This document shows positions 34,270 through 42,845 of a DNA stretch of 64,000 nucleotides, in pieces. The stretch lies in the NCBI GenBank assembly GCA_963718145.1, contig CAVQYJ010000020.1, positions 558,001-622,000 of the forward strand, in the 5' to 3' direction. This DNA comes from UBA7672 sp963718145 (lineage in GTDB: Bacteria; Pseudomonadota; Alphaproteobacteria; Caulobacterales; Hyphomonadaceae). Under the pieces are notes generated by a model, which was not told where the DNA came from, ran no database searches, and saw nothing but the letters and a program-made list of their open reading frames with translations. Each line of letters opens with the position of its first letter. Position 1 is the stretch's first letter. Both the position numbers and the translations under genes were made by a program.

Positions 34270-35463
34270 CTATTCCTCGCGCGATCCGCTGGCGCGGTTG
34301 ACGACGCCCTTGCGGTCATTGGCCCGACCGCCCCGGAGGATGCCGTCGAGGCCATAATTGCCCTCGTGGCAGGCATATTCGTAAAGGTTCGGTGCGGCGT
34401 TGAGGCCGACCTCGCCCTTCCACACCTGGCTGTACAGCGCCGGATCGTTGACCTCGAATTCGTAGAGGATCTGCTTGTCGTTGTAGCGCGTGAAGCGCTC
34501 GATGATCTTGCCGCCCGGCGTGATCGTGGCCTGGCCGCCGCCAGCGGGATTCACGTCAAGCGTCTCGACCACCAGCGTGTCGCCCTCCCACCAGCCGATC
34601 GAATCTCCGGCGTATTTGTTGAGCGCCGCCGGAGCGTGCCTGGCGTTGAGCCGGATGATGCGCGGCTCGTGGATCATCTCCGCCACGATGATCACCGCGT
34701 CACGCGACTGCGTGATGCGGTAGTTGTTGTTGTAGAGGCCGTTCATCAGCGGCGGTCCTGATGAGCCACCGAAGAAGATGCAGCGCTCGGCCATGCCGCG
34801 CTCTTCGGGGTTGTCGAAGCCGGTGCCGCGATCGGTGCGCCGCGCGGCAAGAAGCTTGCGTCCGCCTTCGGACACCGGAATCTGGCCGTTGGGCGGATCG
34901 ACAATCCAGGACGTGCGCCACGTCCCCTTGGTCATCGAATAGTTCGTGCCGGGGTCGATCCAGAAGGCATTGTAGCCGCGTCCGGCGGCAAGGTCGCGGC
35001 CATTGAGCAGGCCGTCGGCTTCCTTCTGGTTGTCGTCGGTCGCCTGGCGGATGTTCTGCGGATGCTCGCGCCGCGCCTTGGCGGCTTCGGCGTCGCTCAT
35101 CACCAGCGACTTGAACTGCGCTGGCCGCGTCAGGCGGGTGTTGGAGGCGTTCGACCACACGCCCTGCAGGTCCGGCTGGCCGATGGCGAGCCGCGGGGTC
35201 TTGTAGCCTGGCTCTGTGCGAGGCTTGGCCAATTCGGCGGAGGCGGCCGCTATCGCCTCCGGCGTCACGCCGACACTGGCCGCGGCCTCCGGCGCGCGCA
35301 GCCCGTTGGGCAGCCGCGGCTCTGCCCCCGGCGCGGGCGTCGGCCGCGTGCCAAGGAAGGGATTGGTCTTGTAGGGATCCGCCTGCTGCGCCGCCGCCGC
35401 GCCCGCCAGCGCCAGCCCGACAGCAACCGCCATCATCGACGCCCTCGGCATCCATGTCGCCAT
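34270..35463 (-). CDS. Secreted protein of unknown function
   Basis: A 397-residue protein with a Sec signal (MATWMPRASMMAVAVGLALAGAAAA) starting at 35463 after GGGAGGA; the much longer Ala-rich upstream frame is antisense to non-coding sequence and is rejected. The mature part has GQPDLQGVWSNAS near residue 90, a phrase shared with many hypothetical proteins of Sphingomonadales, Caulobacterales and Acidobacteria, and later WEGDTLVVETLDVN and ERFTRYNDKQILYEFEVNDP, suggesting a beta-rich fold. No catalytic motif is recognised. It is probably periplasmic. It lies downstream of pnp beyond a terminator. Confidence 0.8.
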   Translation of the reverse strand: MATWMPRASMMAVAVGLALAGAAAAQQADPYKTNPFLGTRPTPAPGAEPRLPNGLRAPEAAASVGVTPEAIAAASAELAKPRTEPGYKTPRLAIGQPDLQGVWSNASNTRLTRPAQFKSLVMSDAEAAKARREHPQNIRQATDDNQKEADGLLNGRDLAAGRGYNAFWIDPGTNYSMTKGTWRTSWIVDPPNGQIPVSEGGRKLLAARRTDRGTGFDNPEERGMAERCIFFGGSSGPPLMNGLYNNNYRITQSRDAVIIVAEMIHEPRIIRLNARHAPAALNKYAGDSIGWWEGDTLVVETLDVNPAGGGQATITPGGKIIERFTRYNDKQILYEFEVNDPALYSQVWKGEVGLNAAPNLYEYACHEGNYGLDGILRGGRANDRKGVVNRASGSREE

Positions 35464-35577
35464 GACAATCCTCCCATGGGGCGGCGTCTGGCTGTCATCA
35501 GCCATATCCGTCGGCCTGACGGCGATAGTCGTCCTGAGCGGGGCGGTAGGCAAGAGTGTCGCGAAGGCGCCGGAAAG

Positions 35578-35608
35578 CAAAACGGCCGCCCCTTTCGGAG
35601 CGGCCGTT
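35578..35608 (-). terminator. Intrinsic terminator of pnp
   Basis: On the minus strand AACGGCCGCTCC-GAAA-GGGGCGGCCGTT folds into a long perfect stem and is followed by TTGCTTT. It sits 22 bases beyond the pnp stop codon. Confidence 0.85.
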
Positions 35609-35629
35609 GCAGTTTCTGGAGCAGGAGGA

Positions 35630-37906
35630 CTACTCCGCGTCTTCCTTGGCTTTGTCGCCGCCTTCGCTGCGTTCGCGGCGAGGACCGCGGTCGCCGCCGC
35701 GCCCGCCACCGCGGCCGCCACGGTCGCGGTCGCCGCGGGGCCGGTCGCCGCCTTCACGGCGGGGACGGTCGCCGCTCGGGCCATCATCGGTGACGCCTTC
35801 GATGGCTTCGCCGGTCTGCTGGTTCACGGCCTTCATGGAGAGGCGAACCTTGCCGCGATCATCGAACCCGAGGAGCTTCACCTTGACGGTGTCGCCCTCT
35901 TTCACGACGTCGGACGGAGAGTTCACGCGCTCGGCGGCCATCTGCGACACGTGGACGAGGCCGTCCTTCGCGCCGAAGAAGTTCACGAACGCGCCGAACT
36001 CCATCACCTTGACGACCTTGCCTTCGTAGATCGTGCCGATTTCTGGCTCGGCCGTCAGGCCGTGGATCCATTTCTGGGCGGCCTCGAGGCTTTCCTTCTC
36101 GACGGCGGCGATCTTCACCGTGCCGTCGTCTTCCACGTTGATCTTCGCGCCGGTCTTCTCGACGATCTCGCGGATGACTTTCCCGCCGGTGCCGATGACG
36201 TCGCGGATCTTGTCGACCGGGATCTTCATCGAGATCATCTTCGGCGCGTTCTCGGAGACTTCCGTGCGTGCGCCCGTCATCGCCTTGCTCATCTCGCCGA
36301 GGATGTGCATCCGGCCGGCATTGGCCTGCGCCAGCGCCGTCTTCATGATCTCGGCGGTGATGCCTTCGATCTTGATGTCCATCTGCAGCGAGGTGATGCC
36401 GACTTCCGTGCCGGCGACCTTGAAGTCCATGTCGCCGAGATGGTCCTCATCGCCCAGGATGTCGGAGAGGACGGCGATGCCGTCGTCTTCCTTGATCAGG
36501 CCCATGGCGATGCCCGAGACCGGCCGCGTGATCGGCACGCCCGCATCCATCATGGCGAGGGAAGAGCCGCACACCGTCGCCATCGACGACGAGCCGTTCG
36601 ATTCGAGGATCTCTGAAACGATGCGCAGCGTGTAGGGGAAGTCATCTCCTTTGGGCAGAACGGCCTTCACCGCACGCCAGGCGAGCTTGCCGTGGCCGAT
36701 GTCGCGGCGGCGCGGGCCGCCAAGGCGGCCCGTCTCGCCAACAGAGAAGGGAGGGAAGTTGTAATGGAGGAGGAACTTCTCCTTCTTCGTGCCTTCCAGC
36801 CCGTCGATATACTGCTCGTCTTCCGCCGTGCCGAGCGTCGCGACGCACAGCGCCTGCGTCTCGCCGCGGGTGAAGAGTGCGGAGCCGTGCGTACGCGGCA
36901 GGACGGAGACTTGGGCAACAATCGGTCTGACCTGGTCGAGCGACCGGCCGTCGATGCGCTTCCTGGTCTTGATGATGTCGCCGCGGACGACTTTCGCCTC
37001 GGCTTCCTTGAACACCTCCTTGAACACCAGCGGGTCGATGCCGGTGGTGTTGGTCTCGCTGACGACGAGCTTTTCAGCCGCCTTCTTGCGCGCCGCATCC
37101 ACGGCGTCGTGGCGCTCACCCTTGTCCTTGACCTTGTAGGCCGCGGCGATGTCCGCGCCGACCAGATCCTGGATCGCCTTCAGCTCCTTCGAGCGGTCGG
37201 CCGGGGTGAACTCGAACGGCTCCTTCGCCGACTTCTCCGCCAGGCGGATGATCGCCTCGATCGCTTCCTGGGCGGCCTTGTGGCCGGCAATCACGGCGCC
37301 AAGCATCACGTCTTCCGAAAGCTCCTTGGCTTCGGATTCGACCATCATCACCGCGTCCTGCGTGCCCGCCATGACGAGGTCGAGCTGCGTGTCCACGAGA
37401 TCGTCGACGGTCGGGTTGATGATGTAGCGGCCATCCTTGTAGCCGACGCGGGCGGCGCCGATCGGCCCGTTGAACGGCACGCCGGAAATCACCAGCGCCG
37501 CCGATGCCGCAACCATGCCGAGCACGTCGGGATCGTTTTCCTGGTCATACGACAGCACGGTGACGATCACCTGCACTTCGTTCTTGAAGCCATCGGCGAA
37601 CAGCGGCCGGATCGGGCGGTCGGTGAGGCGGGAGACCAGCGTCTCTTTCTCGGTCGGACGGCCTTCGCGCTTGAAGTATCCGCCGGGAACCCTGCCTGCG
37701 GCGTAGTATTTTTCCTGGTAGTCGACCGTGAGCGGGAAGAAATCCTGCCCGGGCTTCGGGGTCCTGGCGTAGACGACGGTCGCGAGCACGCTTGTCTCGC
37801 CATAGGTCGCCAGCACGGCGCCGTCGGCCTGCCGCGCCATGCGGCCTGTCTCCAGCGTGAGCGGACGTCCCGCCCAGTCGATCGTCACTCGTTGAATGTC
37901 AAACAT
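35630..37906 (-). CDS. pnp: Polyribonucleotide nucleotidyltransferase (PNPase)
   Basis: A 758-residue PNPase, the phosphorolytic 3'-5' exoribonuclease of the RNA degradosome. Two RNase PH domains (about 1-220 and 310-545) flank the alpha-helical linker; the second holds the active-site regions around GETQALCVATLG and the phosphate site ESNGSSSMATVCG with DILGDEDHLGDMDFKVAGT. A KH domain follows (IPVDKIRDVIGTGGKVIREI) and an S1 domain (GTIYEGKVVKVMEFGAFVNF). The C-terminal 60 residues are Arg/Gly/Asp-rich (DRGGRGGGRGGDRG), a low-complexity RNA-binding tail. It follows rpsO, the usual order. Confidence 0.97.
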   Translation of the reverse strand: MFDIQRVTIDWAGRPLTLETGRMARQADGAVLATYGETSVLATVVYARTPKPGQDFFPLTVDYQEKYYAAGRVPGGYFKREGRPTEKETLVSRLTDRPIRPLFADGFKNEVQVIVTVLSYDQENDPDVLGMVAASAALVISGVPFNGPIGAARVGYKDGRYIINPTVDDLVDTQLDLVMAGTQDAVMMVESEAKELSEDVMLGAVIAGHKAAQEAIEAIIRLAEKSAKEPFEFTPADRSKELKAIQDLVGADIAAAYKVKDKGERHDAVDAARKKAAEKLVVSETNTTGIDPLVFKEVFKEAEAKVVRGDIIKTRKRIDGRSLDQVRPIVAQVSVLPRTHGSALFTRGETQALCVATLGTAEDEQYIDGLEGTKKEKFLLHYNFPPFSVGETGRLGGPRRRDIGHGKLAWRAVKAVLPKGDDFPYTLRIVSEILESNGSSSMATVCGSSLAMMDAGVPITRPVSGIAMGLIKEDDGIAVLSDILGDEDHLGDMDFKVAGTEVGITSLQMDIKIEGITAEIMKTALAQANAGRMHILGEMSKAMTGARTEVSENAPKMISMKIPVDKIRDVIGTGGKVIREIVEKTGAKINVEDDGTVKIAAVEKESLEAAQKWIHGLTAEPEIGTIYEGKVVKVMEFGAFVNFFGAKDGLVHVSQMAAERVNSPSDVVKEGDTVKVKLLGFDDRGKVRLSMKAVNQQTGEAIEGVTDDGPSGDRPRREGGDRPRGDRDRGGRGGGRGGDRGPRRERSEGGDKAKEDAE

Positions 37907-37934
37907 CTCGATGCGTCTCTCTTTCCTGCATACG

Positions 37935-37966
37935 AAAACCCGCCGGACCCCGGTGGGCCGGCGGGT
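37935..37966 (-). terminator. rpsO-pnp intergenic hairpin/terminator
   Basis: On the minus strand CCCGCCGGCC-CACCGG-GGTCCGGCGGG is followed by TTTTCG. It lies between rpsO and pnp, where many bacteria have a partial terminator and RNase processing site that sets the pnp mRNA level. Confidence 0.8.
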
Positions 37967-37983
37967 GGGGTAGGACCCAAGCC

Positions 37984-38253
37984 CTAGCGGCGGAGGTCCA
38001 GCTCTTTAAGGAGAGCCTGGTATCGGCCCTCGTCTCTCGACTTCAGATAGTCGAGCAGTCGCCTGCGCTGCGACACCATTTTCAGGAGTCCGCGGCGCGA
38101 GTGGTTGTCTTTCTTGTGTTCCTTGAAGTGCTCGGTCAGGAAGTTGATCCGGTACGACAGGATCGCGACCTGCACTTCCGGGCTGCCTGTGTCGCCCGTC
38201 GTGCGGGCGTGCTTCTTGATCAGGGAGGCTTTTGCCTCCGGCGTGATCGACAT
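37984..38253 (-). CDS. rpsO: 30S ribosomal protein S15
   Basis: An 89-residue S15, the standard length. The sequence shows the conserved TGSPEVQVAILSYRINFLTEHF and HSRRGLLKMVSQRRRLLDYLK blocks that bind 16S rRNA helices 20-22. It is cotranscribed between truB (41 bases upstream) and pnp. Confidence 0.98.
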   Translation of the reverse strand: MSITPEAKASLIKKHARTTGDTGSPEVQVAILSYRINFLTEHFKEHKKDNHSRRGLLKMVSQRRRLLDYLKSRDEGRYQALLKELDLRR

Positions 38254-38292
38254 CGGGGTCTCCTGAGACTTGTGGCCTGAGGTCCTGGGACG

Positions 38293-39258
38293 TCAGTCCT
38301 GGTTGAACACGCGAACCGGAAGGAATCTCCCGGCCCGGACTTCGCCCAACGCGACCGCGAATTCCTCTTGCCCCAGTCTTTCGAGCGCGAGGCAAATGCG
38401 GGACGCGTCCTCTCCGCTAATCGTGCGGGGACGGCGCATCTCCCGAAACGCCTCGACCTGATGGGGCAGAAGGACGATCTCGCGACCCTGCCTGAGCCTG
38501 GACGCTTCTTCCCCGGTGACGGCCAGCGCCGGGATGTCGTCCAGCGCGGTCTCGAGGGGAACAAGGGTGTCGTCCAGCGCGGCCTTATCGCTCATTTGCT
38601 GCAGGATGGAAAGCTGAATTGCCGCGTCTGCGGAAAACTGCCCGACGCGTGTCCGGCGCAGCGCCCCGACATGACCCTCGGTCCCTAAAGCCGCCGCCAG
38701 GTCGCGCACCAGGGCCCTGATATAAAAGCCCTTTCCGCAGCGAACGAAGAAGATCGCTTCGTCTGGCGAGGGGCAATCCTCCAGCCGCGCCTCGTGCACG
38801 ATCACCTTCCGCGCCGCCAATTCGACCGTCTCCCCGTCCCGGGCGAGGTCATAGGCGCGCTCGCCATTGACCTTGATGGCCGAGTATTGCGGAGGGACCT
38901 GGTCGATCTCCCCGACGAACTGCGCAAGCTTTTCGATGATGTCGGCCCGCGCCGGTCGCACGTCGGACGTCGCCGTCACCGCGCCCTCCCGGTCCTGCGT
39001 CGCCGTCGATGATCCCCAGACGATGGTGAAGACGTAGTCCTTGTCCGCCTCCATCACATAGCCGACCGTCTTGGTCGCCTCGCCGAACGCAATCGGAAGA
39101 ATTCCCGACGCCAGCGGATCCAGCGTCCCGCCATGTCCCGCCTTCTGCGCATTGAACACCCGCCGGCAGATCCCCACCGCCTGCGTCGAGGTCACGCCCT
39201 CAGGCTTGTCGAGCACGAGCCAGCCATGAACCGGCTCGCCCTTCTTCTTCCGGGCCAT
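38293..39258 (-). CDS. truB: tRNA pseudouridine(55) synthase
   Basis: A 321-residue TruB that makes pseudouridine 55 in the T-loop of tRNAs. Key features: HGWLVLDKPEGVTSTQAV at the start, the catalytic Asp motif GHGGTLDPLASGILPI, VWGSSTATQDREG, the PPQYSAIKVNGERAYDLAR block and GFYIRALVRDLAAALG. The ATG at 39258 follows CTGGAGGA, so the 73-residue longer frame is discarded. truB-rpsO-pnp is the common gene order. Confidence 0.97.
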   Translation of the reverse strand: MARKKKGEPVHGWLVLDKPEGVTSTQAVGICRRVFNAQKAGHGGTLDPLASGILPIAFGEATKTVGYVMEADKDYVFTIVWGSSTATQDREGAVTATSDVRPARADIIEKLAQFVGEIDQVPPQYSAIKVNGERAYDLARDGETVELAARKVIVHEARLEDCPSPDEAIFFVRCGKGFYIRALVRDLAAALGTEGHVGALRRTRVGQFSADAAIQLSILQQMSDKAALDDTLVPLETALDDIPALAVTGEEASRLRQGREIVLLPHQVEAFREMRRPRTISGEDASRICLALERLGQEEFAVALGEVRAGRFLPVRVFNQD

Positions 39259-39350
39259 GTCGTCCTCCAGGCGCCGAGGCGGGATCAAACCGCCTGCGGG
39301 TCGAGTGTGAAGGGCGGTGGAGTAGGGAGGATCAGCGAAAGGGTCAAGCT

Positions 39351-39451
39351 GGGACGGCCGGGCTCCTTGCCCGGCAGGCCGCGCGCAGCGCGGCAACTCG
39401 CAGGAAATCCCGGCCTCCGGCCAGCCTGCCGGGTAGGCGCCCGGCGGTCCC
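39351..39451. repeat. Fold-back (inverted) repeat between the DUF3137 gene and truB
   Basis: Arms 39351-39379 and 39424-39451 are imperfect reverse complements (GGGACGGCCGGGC... against GGGACCGCCGGGC..., both ending CCCGGCAGGC), enclosing a 44-base GC-rich loop with smaller palindromes. Ends 3 bases before the DUF3137 stop. It could act as terminator for that gene or be a MITE/REP-type element. Confidence 0.7.
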
Positions 39452-39454
39452 GGA

Positions 39455-40660
39455 TCACACCAGCGCCGCCACTTCAAAGCGATGGTCGAGGTCGATCACC
39501 GCATCGGCCGCTGCGATCACGGCGGCGATGTCGTCGCTCAGCTTGACCAGCGCATCCCGGCTTGCCGCGGGCTTCTGGAAGCTCGGCGCCTGGAACAGGT
39601 CGCGGGCGAAGCGTTTGGGACTCGCGATCTGCAGCACACGGCCCGAGCACAGCACCAGCGGCAGTCCGAAGTCCGGAAGCTCGCCCAGCGCCAGCAGCTT
39701 TTCCATGAAAGCCGGGTGGAGCAGGGCGCGCGCCGCGACCTGGTCCGTGCCATATACCTCGTATGTCTTCTCGAACACAGGATCCTCGAGCCGCACGCGC
39801 TCCCTGTGCCGCGCGCTCATCCGCGTCGCGAAATTGCCCAGCGCGCCAGCGTCCGACACCACCGCCGTCACCGCGTTGGTGTCGCGCGGAAGTTCGAGCG
39901 TGAGCAGCAGGCCGTCGAACACGGTTCGCCGGTTCTTGCCGGCGCCCTTCTCCAGCTTCAGCTCGACAATGCTGGTCGGCAGGCTGCGGTGCGTGCCGAA
40001 GAGTTCATCGTCCGCCGTGGCGTCGTCGAAGGCCTGGAACAGGCTCTCGTCCTTCAGTCGCGCAATGTCGGGCATCACCGCCGGGCGCCAGGTCAGCTCG
40101 CCGAACGTCGCGGCCAGCCGGGGCAGCACCCGCTCCTTGTACAGCCGGGCGTACTTGTTCGAGAGTTCGAGCGAGGCCCACACATATCCCATGATCCCCG
40201 GCACGATGATCAGCGCCGCCAGGTCCATGAGATCGCCCGGGTCGCCCGTGAACTGGCCATAGATCCACAGCAGAAGTCCTGCCGCAGCGCACAGCGGCAC
40301 GCGCCACGCCGCCCGGGCGTTCACCTGCGCCACCGTCTCCAGCCGCGCCTTCTCCATCTCGTCCAGCACGTCCTTCAGCGCCGCCTCGATATCCGCCCCC
40401 GCCGCGGGGTCCGGCTTTGCCGGCGGCGCCATGATTCGCATCGCCATCCACGCCCCGGCCACCGCGATCAGCAGTGCCAGGAAAATCCCGCCGAACACCC
40501 CGCCGAGGATCCCCTCCAGACCGCCCGTCTTCACAATGCTCGCAACCAGCACCGCAATCCCGGTCGCCATGCCCAGCAGTCCGAACGCGGCAAACACGCT
40601 CACTGCCAGCTTTCGGCGGCTGTCTGCGAAGGGGTCGGTCGTGTCCATGGGCGTCACCAT
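39455..40660 (-). CDS. DUF3137 membrane protein
   Basis: About 401 residues. Two membrane segments near the N-terminus (about residues 16-38 and 45-68) and a second pair in the middle (about 115-160, PLCAAAGLLLWIYG and LAALIIVPGIMGYVWASL) precede the soluble DUF3137 part: YKERVLPRLAATFGELTWRP, FGTHRSLPTSIVELKLEK, GLLLTLELPRD, DPVFEKTYEVYGTDQVAARALL. Family function is unknown. Two close starts (40660 and 40648) are possible; AAGGGGG lies 12 bases before the first. Confidence 0.82.
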   Translation of the reverse strand: MVTPMDTTDPFADSRRKLAVSVFAAFGLLGMATGIAVLVASIVKTGGLEGILGGVFGGIFLALLIAVAGAWMAMRIMAPPAKPDPAAGADIEAALKDVLDEMEKARLETVAQVNARAAWRVPLCAAAGLLLWIYGQFTGDPGDLMDLAALIIVPGIMGYVWASLELSNKYARLYKERVLPRLAATFGELTWRPAVMPDIARLKDESLFQAFDDATADDELFGTHRSLPTSIVELKLEKGAGKNRRTVFDGLLLTLELPRDTNAVTAVVSDAGALGNFATRMSARHRERVRLEDPVFEKTYEVYGTDQVAARALLHPAFMEKLLALGELPDFGLPLVLCSGRVLQIASPKRFARDLFQAPSFQKPAASRDALVKLSDDIAAVIAAADAVIDLDHRFEVAALV

Positions 40661-40728
40661 AGTGGGGCGAACCCCCTTGCGAAACCGGATCGGCAGAGCA
40701 TCATCGCGAAAACAGTGAGGGAAACGCG

Positions 40729-41911
40729 ATGCCATACGCTTCCGGCCGCATCATTCACGACGCCGACAGCCATCTGATGGAGTTGCCGGACTGCCTCGAC
40801 GCCTTCCTCGATCCCAAATACCGCGCCGCCTACAACGCCCTGCCGAAACTCGCCAAGCGCGAGGAGGGCTATGTCGAGAAGGCCCGCGCCAGCCACGCAG
40901 ACCCTGCCTTCCGCGAAAGCGCCAGCGCCAACATCATGCTGCGCAAGAACTACGAGGCGATGGGCGCCTTCCTGAAGTCGGACCGGCCGCGCGCGCTCGA
41001 CCAGCTGGGCTTTGCCTCGCAGCTTGTCTTCACCACCTGGTGCCTCAACAATTTCGGGCTGGAGCGGCGCCGACCAGGCCGAACTCGCCTACGCGACAGC
41101 AAACGCCCACAACCGGATGATGCAGGACTTCACCTCCATCGACCGCCGCTTCCTCGGCACGGCCTATGTGCCGCTGATCGACATCGACCTCGCCGTTGAG
41201 ACAGCGCGCGATGCGATCGCCATGGGCGCCAAGGCCTTGCTGATCCCCTCGCGTCCCACAGGCCGCTCGGCCAGCCATGTTGGCCATGATCCGATCTGGG
41301 CGATGGCCCAGGAGGCGGGGCTGCCGATCCTCTTCCATGTCGGCGACGAGAAGAAACTCGACCCGCAGTATTTCGAGAATGGCCTTCCGCGCGTGAAGGA
41401 CTTTCATGGCGGTGAAGAGAACTTCACGTCGGTTTCCTACATTCCGATCCCGCATTCGGTGGAGCTGACGCTCGCCGCCCTGATCATCGACGGCGTGATG
41501 GACCGGTTTCCCAAACTCAAATTCGGCGCGATCGAGCTGGGCGCGTCTTGGCTGCCGGGATGGATGCGCAATCTCGACGGCGCGGCGGCAGCCTTCGCCA
41601 GGAACGAGGACCGGCTGCAGAAGCTCTCGATGAAGCCGTCGGATTTCGTCAGGCGCCAGGTGCGCGTCACACCTTACCCGCACGAGGATGTCGGCTGGAT
41701 CATTCAGAACTCAGGCGAGGAGATCTGCCTCTTCTCCTCCGACTACCCGCATGTCGAAGGCGGCCGCAACCCGCTCAAGCGCTTCAACGACAGCCTCGCG
41801 AGCGCAAGCCCGCGCGCCATCGACCGCTTCTACTGCGACAACTTCATCGACCTGATGGGCGACGGCCTCGCCGCCGACCTGCGGAGGCCCAAACACCTGG
41901 CGGCGGCGTAG
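40729..41911 (+). pseudogene. Amidohydrolase-2 family (metal-dependent TIM-barrel) hydrolase, +1 frameshift near 41066
   Basis: Reconstructed length about 393 residues. Motifs of the amidohydrolase-2/ACMSD-like family: HDADSHLMELP at the N-terminus (D-x-H replaces the usual DxHxH), VGHDPIWAMAQEAGLPILFHVG, LKFGAIELGASWLPGWMRN and the C-terminal metal Asp in LFSSDYPHVEGGRNP. These enzymes hydrolyse or decarboxylate ring or amide substrates. The first frame breaks after NNFGLER; removing one G of GCGGCG (41064-41069) gives LERADQAELAYATANAHNR. GTGAGGGA precedes the ATG. A true pseudogene is possible but the pattern fits a sequence error. Confidence 0.85.
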
Positions 41912-42003
41912 GCTCTCCGATCGTTAAGTCTTGTTCCGCGCGCCCGCGCTCGCCAAATCTCCCTGCGCCCCTATAAGTCCAGCAGGGTGGGGGCGTAGAG
42001 GTC

Positions 42004-42414
42004 TTGATGTTCGAGTGGGACTACGAACTCCGCCGCAAGAATCTCGCCGATCACGGCGTCGATTTCGTGCGCGCCGCGCGGATGTTCGACAACCCCGTGC
42101 TCGAGCGCGAGGACAGCCGGAAATTCCATGGCGAGAAGCGGATGATCGCGCTCGGTCATGACGGCGGCATGTTCCTGGTGGTGACATGGACCCCGCGCGG
42201 GGGACGGCGGCGCATTCTTTCGGCATGGAGGGCGGATCGTGACGACGAAGCAATTTACGGTGCAACGGTCCCGCACGCAGCTCGATCGCATGGAGGACTA
42301 CAGCCTCGAAAGCCCGCCCTCCCGGGAGAGCGAGGGCGCGGGCTTCTGGCGCGAGGCCGTGCCGCTCTATCCCTCCCGAAACCGGCGACTGGCGCGCCTC
42401 CGACTCGACCCTGA
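42004..42414 (+). CDS. brnT: BrnT-family ribonuclease toxin
   Basis: A BrnT (DUF497) toxin of a type II toxin-antitoxin pair, a RelE-like RNase. Family elements: FEWDYELRRKNLADHGVDF, the EDSRKFHGEKR block, VTWTPRGGRRRILSAWRAD. Relatives are about 90-100 residues; here the frame continues to 136 residues, overlapping the antitoxin gene by 176 bases. The conserved C-terminal SAxxA...Y pattern lies in frame just past the brnA start, so some overlap is real; the last 45 residues look like a by-product. ATG at 42007 or 42004. Confidence 0.88.
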   Translation: MMFEWDYELRRKNLADHGVDFVRAARMFDNPVLEREDSRKFHGEKRMIALGHDGGMFLVVTWTPRGGRRRILSAWRADRDDEAIYGATVPHAARSHGGLQPRKPALPGERGRGLLARGRAALSLPKPATGAPPTRP

Positions 42415-42523
42415 AATCCTTGACTGGTTCGGCGTGCAGCGCGACGATCCGCATGCCGGCATCAATGCGGTGCTGCGCGCCTATATCGAGAGAAGGAGAT
42501 CGGACGGTCAGGCAAGCGCCTGA
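42239..42523 (+). CDS. brnA: BrnA-family antitoxin
   Basis: A 94-residue antitoxin (BrnA, ribbon-helix-helix type) that binds BrnT and represses the operon. The conserved C-terminal part LRLDPEILDWFGVQRDDPHAG followed by INAVLRAYIERRR is the DNA-binding half. The N-terminus (MTTKQFTVQRSRTQ) is not typical. GTG start at 42239 within brnT, giving translational coupling. Confidence 0.85.
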   Translation: MTTKQFTVQRSRTQLDRMEDYSLESPPSRESEGAGFWREAVPLYPSRNRRLARLRLDPEILDWFGVQRDDPHAGINAVLRAYIERRRSDGQASA

Positions 42524-42589
42524 CGATCGCCACAGTCCTGACGACCGCCAGACGCTGGAACACCGCTCCTGAACGTTCGTTGCAACGAC

Positions 42590-42787
42590 ATGGCTGATGA
42601 ACCGTCATCTGCGCCTATTCCTGTCCTGCTGCTGATCGCCGTGGTTTGCCTGCTCGCCATCGCTGGCGATATCTACATCGGCATCGCGTCCAGCACGGTG
42701 AAGCCTGTTTCCGCTCACTCCGTGGTCGCGGCCCCGGCCAAGCCCGCGCCCCCGGCGCCGGTTATGCCCCCGGGCGGCTCTTCCTAA
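42590..42787 (+). CDS. Small single-pass membrane protein
   Basis: A 65-residue frame with one hydrophobic segment (VLLLIAVVCLLAIAGDIYIGIA, about residues 11-32) and an Ala/Pro-rich tail. No homologue recognised. It fits a gap between brnA and a CocE-like hydrolase, but a strong ribosome binding site is missing, so coding is uncertain. Confidence 0.4.
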   Translation: MADEPSSAPIPVLLLIAVVCLLAIAGDIYIGIASSTVKPVSAHSVVAAPAKPAPPAPVMPPGGSS

Positions 42788-42845
42788 CGCCGCCGCATCG
42801 CTGCTAAGTCTCGTCCCGGACTGATGCTGTGGCCGGGGAGACCCC

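Noticed and set aside
38293..39477. Extended truB start giving 394 residues
   Set aside because: The extra N-terminus translates the fold-back repeat; a good ribosome site precedes the ATG at 39258 and homologues begin there.
42004..42414. BrnT end as a frameshift
   Set aside because: The conserved C-terminal pattern SAxxA...Tyr stays in the same frame beyond the brnA start, so some overlap is natural; no clean one-base correction was found.
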